A DNA stretch of 44,591 nt from Methanoculleus sp. (lineage in GTDB: Archaea; Halobacteriota; Methanomicrobia; Methanomicrobiales; Methanomicrobiaceae), in NCBI GenBank assembly GCA_011048835.1, contig DSDF01000036.1, positions 1-44,591 of the forward strand. Reading direction: 5' to 3'. The notes beneath the pieces are model-generated. The model saw nothing but the letters and a program-made list of their open reading frames with translations, searched no databases and was not told where the DNA came from. A program made the translations under genes and the position numbers. Shown piece by piece: positions 42,564-44,591 of this stretch (position 1 is its first letter; each line of letters opens with the position of its first letter).

Positions 42564-43406
42564 ATGCAGCCCGCTGGATTTTTCAAGATCATCCGTCCGC
42601 TCAATGCGTTTGTGGCCGGGTTCGCGGTCCTTCTCGGGTACCTCATCGCAGCGGGAACCATCGTGCCTGAGGCATGCATCCTCGTTCCGATCGTATTTTT
42701 CGCCACCGCCGGCGGGAACGTGATCAACGACTATTACGACCGTGAGATCGACCGCATCAACCGCCCCGACCGCCCCATTCCCTCGGGAGCGATCACGCCT
42801 GCAGCGGCCCGCGCCTATAGCGGCGCCCTTTTCCTCGCCGCCATCGGCCTGAGCATCTTCACCAATTATCTCTGTATGACGCTGGCGGTGGTCAACTCAT
42901 TGCTCCTCTGGGCCTACGCGGCACGGCTGAAAAAAGTCCCGCTCGCGGGCAACCTTGCGGTCTCGTACCTCGCCGCGAGCATCTTTCTCTTCGGCGGCGC
43001 ACGTGCCGGCATCGACGGCCTTCTCCAGAACGTCCCCCTCGCCGGGATCGTGGTGCTCGCAATGCTCTCGCGGGAGCTCTTGAAGGATGCCGAGGACGTG
43101 GAGGGCGATGCCGAGGGAGGGGCGCGCACCCTGCCGGTGATCGTCGGTGTCCGCGCGACCGCCGCGGTCGCCCTCGTCGCCGCCCTCGGCGCGGTGATTA
43201 TGAGTTACCTGCCGCTCATGCGCTGGTGGGGCGGTGCCTATCTCGCGGCCATTACGGTTGCCGATCTGGTCATCCTCGCCGGAGCGCTGCGTGGATTCCA
43301 GTGCGATACTTCGGCATGCATCCGATCCTCGTCTGCCACCGGACTGCTCAAGGGGGGCATGTTTGCTGCGCTCCTCGTGTTCATCATCGCCGCCGTCCTC
43401 GTCTGA
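42564..43406 (+). CDS. UbiA-family prenyltransferase, DGGGP synthase-like
   Basis: Membrane enzyme of 280 residues in the UbiA superfamily. Archaeal digeranylgeranylglyceryl phosphate synthase attaches the second geranylgeranyl chain to make the core of ether lipids. The first Asp-rich motif is NVINDYYDREIDRINRPDRP (about residue 52), the second is ELLKDAEDVEGDAEGG (about residue 175), both required for Mg-diphosphate binding. Around nine helices. ATG 42564 gives the standard MQPAGFFKIIRPLNAF start; no ribosome site is seen. Other UbiA members (for quinones or heme) are excluded by the archaeal context but not by motifs. Confidence 0.9.
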   Translation: MQPAGFFKIIRPLNAFVAGFAVLLGYLIAAGTIVPEACILVPIVFFATAGGNVINDYYDREIDRINRPDRPIPSGAITPAAARAYSGALFLAAIGLSIFTNYLCMTLAVVNSLLLWAYAARLKKVPLAGNLAVSYLAASIFLFGGARAGIDGLLQNVPLAGIVVLAMLSRELLKDAEDVEGDAEGGARTLPVIVGVRATAAVALVAALGAVIMSYLPLMRWWGGAYLAAITVADLVILAGALRGFQCDTSACIRSSSATGLLKGGMFAALLVFIIAAVLV

Positions 43407-43484
43407 GGGCCCGGGATGCATTGGTCATCAACCCCCGGTGCGATGTTGAAACTTTAATATGCGACAGGGTGAGAGATTTATAGA

Positions 43485-43895
43485 ATGAAATTATACCGGC
43501 ATGGGGATACCTGTATTGCATCAAAAGGCTCATTTTTTGATGGGAACGTGAAAATCGAGGGCAATTTGATCCTCCCCGCCGAGACCCATGTGTGGGGGAG
43601 CCTCGATGTCGGGGGAACGCTCGAACTCGGACCCTATTCCACGGTGGGCGGGGGCATCACCTGCCAGAATGCGGTCATCGGAAAGGGAGTAAAAATCAAA
43701 GGAAGCCTGCATGCACTTGAACATATCACCGTCTGCGACGAGGTTCGGGTGCGCAGCCTGATCGCCGGGGGAAATATTGTCCTGCGCCCGGGGGTGACGG
43801 TCGGGGAGGTGAAGAGCGACGAGACCATCTTTGTGTATGGAAAAATCAAGAGCGGCAGGTTAACCGGGCGGAACGTCAAGGTGCTCGGCAACTGA
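43485..43895 (+). CDS. Bactofilin-like polymer-forming protein
   Basis: A 136-residue protein made of beta-helix rungs, with repeated hydrophobic and glycine patterns such as GNVKIEGNLIL, WGSLDVGGTLEL and AVIGKGVKIKGSL. This is the bactofilin fold, which forms filaments in bacteria; archaeal members are of unknown role. No signal peptide or membrane part. GGTGAGAG lies about 10 bases before the ATG and a TATA-like TTTAATAT at 43453-43460. Convergent with the DUF116 gene, overlapping its end by 36 bases. Confidence 0.82.
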   Translation: MKLYRHGDTCIASKGSFFDGNVKIEGNLILPAETHVWGSLDVGGTLELGPYSTVGGGITCQNAVIGKGVKIKGSLHALEHITVCDEVRVRSLIAGGNIVLRPGVTVGEVKSDETIFVYGKIKSGRLTGRNVKVLGN

Positions 43896-44561
43896 AGGCT
43901 CCTCGATGCCTATGCCGGCCACCTCGAGGACATCGTGCCAGTCGACGATGGTCTCCACACACCCGTCTTTCAAGGTGACGACCCCCATCGAAACCAGCCC
44001 GAAGCGGTCGGTCATCTCGAATCCCTCTTTTACTTCCATCAGGCAGCCGACGCCGATGATCCCCTCAGGCCGGTATTTTTTCACGATCCGCTTGATGAAG
44101 GTCGAACCCGGCACGATGAAGACCCGGTAGCCCATCGATTCCAGCGTGGCGATCGATTCTCCGATGCCGCACCGCCCGCACCGCCTGCAGACCAGTCCTT
44201 CCGGGGTGAGGTGGGCGGGGCATTGGGCCGAACGCAGGCATTGCGGCAGGAAAATCGCCCGCTTTTCGAGAGGGATCTCCCCGAACGCCGACATGTTCAT
44301 GGTGTTGTGGAGACGGATGAAAAACAATGTGAGCTCTTTGTCGTCAAGTCCGCACAATTTGCAGATTGCCTTGACCGTTCCCTCCATCATCACCAGCCCG
44401 GATGCCATAAGCCGGGGGAAATAAAACCTGCCGTTTTTAATGGATAAAAAGGCCACCATGACAATCATCGAGGCAAAAAGGAGGGCCCCGACGACAAGGA
44501 TGACCGTCAGTTCCCCGACGACAACCATCAACTGGGTCCAGAGGAGCGCATCAAAAACCAT
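43860..44561 (-). CDS. DUF116 protein
   Basis: A 233-residue protein with one or two N-terminal membrane helices (residues 8-40) and a cytoplasmic Cys-rich domain. The conserved part reads FLPQCLRSAQCPA, then GLVCRRCGRCGIGES, and later GVGCLMEVKEGFEM, the DUF116 pattern. The cysteines likely bind zinc or an iron-sulfur cluster. Function unknown. GAGAAGAA precedes the ATG. Nothing else is seen in the last 30 bases of the window. Confidence 0.85.
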   Translation of the reverse strand: MVFDALLWTQLMVVVGELTVILVVGALLFASMIVMVAFLSIKNGRFYFPRLMASGLVMMEGTVKAICKLCGLDDKELTLFFIRLHNTMNMSAFGEIPLEKRAIFLPQCLRSAQCPAHLTPEGLVCRRCGRCGIGESIATLESMGYRVFIVPGSTFIKRIVKKYRPEGIIGVGCLMEVKEGFEMTDRFGLVSMGVVTLKDGCVETIVDWHDVLEVAGIGIEEPSVAEHLDVPPG

Positions 44562-44591
44562 TTCTTCTCGTCCATTGGGTGTAAATGATTA

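Noticed and set aside
1-44591. CRISPR arrays, insertion sequences, prophage
   Set aside because: No regularly spaced repeats, transposase or integrase motifs, or terminal inverted repeats were found.

Overview
The window is chromosome of a methanogenic archaeon. It carries the three structural genes of methyl-coenzyme M reductase (12907-16700), an archaeal NusA, an archaeal ether-lipid prenyltransferase, archaeal Trm1 and DRG proteins, TATA-type promoters and several probably leaderless genes. The McrA sequence and the coding style suggest Methanomicrobiales (Methanoculleus/Methanofollis-like); this placement is inference from remembered family sequences, not a search.

Layout. 1-637: no gene recognised. 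638-5652: hisE and nusA; a DUF432-like gene with an MscS channel; an MBL-fold hydrolase; a SIMPL-domain secreted protein; a K+ channel. 5927-9033: a P5C dehydrogenase-like and a class III aminotransferase (ornithine/glutamate-semialdehyde chemistry). 9309-12092: fasciclin, universal stress protein, remnant of a CNNM/CorC-type CBS protein, HNH-like protein, tiny membrane protein. 12200-16860: AT-rich leader and a compact mcrB-mcrG-mcrA operon without mcrD or mcrC, followed by terminator-like hairpins. 17008-22730: an operon read leftward of a molybdopterin oxidoreductase joined in frame to a cysteine desulfurase, an EgtD/EanA-type histidine methyltransferase, and a Y-family polymerase. 22950-26766: GNAT, MntP, CDF transporter, SPASM radical SAM protein, ferritin-like protein. 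26922-36839: a metalloid/thiol and tungsten region: arsFG-like pair, AOR with its own ThiF/MoeB and MoaD, then a long leftward operon (permease, small protein, redox-disulfide protein, DGC protein, ACR3 arsenite permease joined to a UspA domain, DUF2703, DGC), divergent from an ArsR regulator with three matching operator palindromes. 37141-44561: tRNA-Glu, DRG GTPase, Trm1, tRNA-Arg, a CARDB-repeat surface protein, DGGGP synthase, bactofilin-like protein, DUF116 protein.

Two general points matter to a reader. First, at least six genes are broken by one-base length changes, mostly in runs of identical bases (10975, 17934, 22015, 28607, 32857, 33745); each is repaired by adding or removing one base, so sequencing or assembly error is the leading explanation and true pseudogenes should not be assumed. 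Second, the most novel-looking system is the 17008-22730 operon, where sulfur mobilisation (cysteine desulfurase), a molybdoenzyme and histidine trimethylation are linked; the second is the ArsR-controlled detoxification operon with its ACR3-UspA junction.
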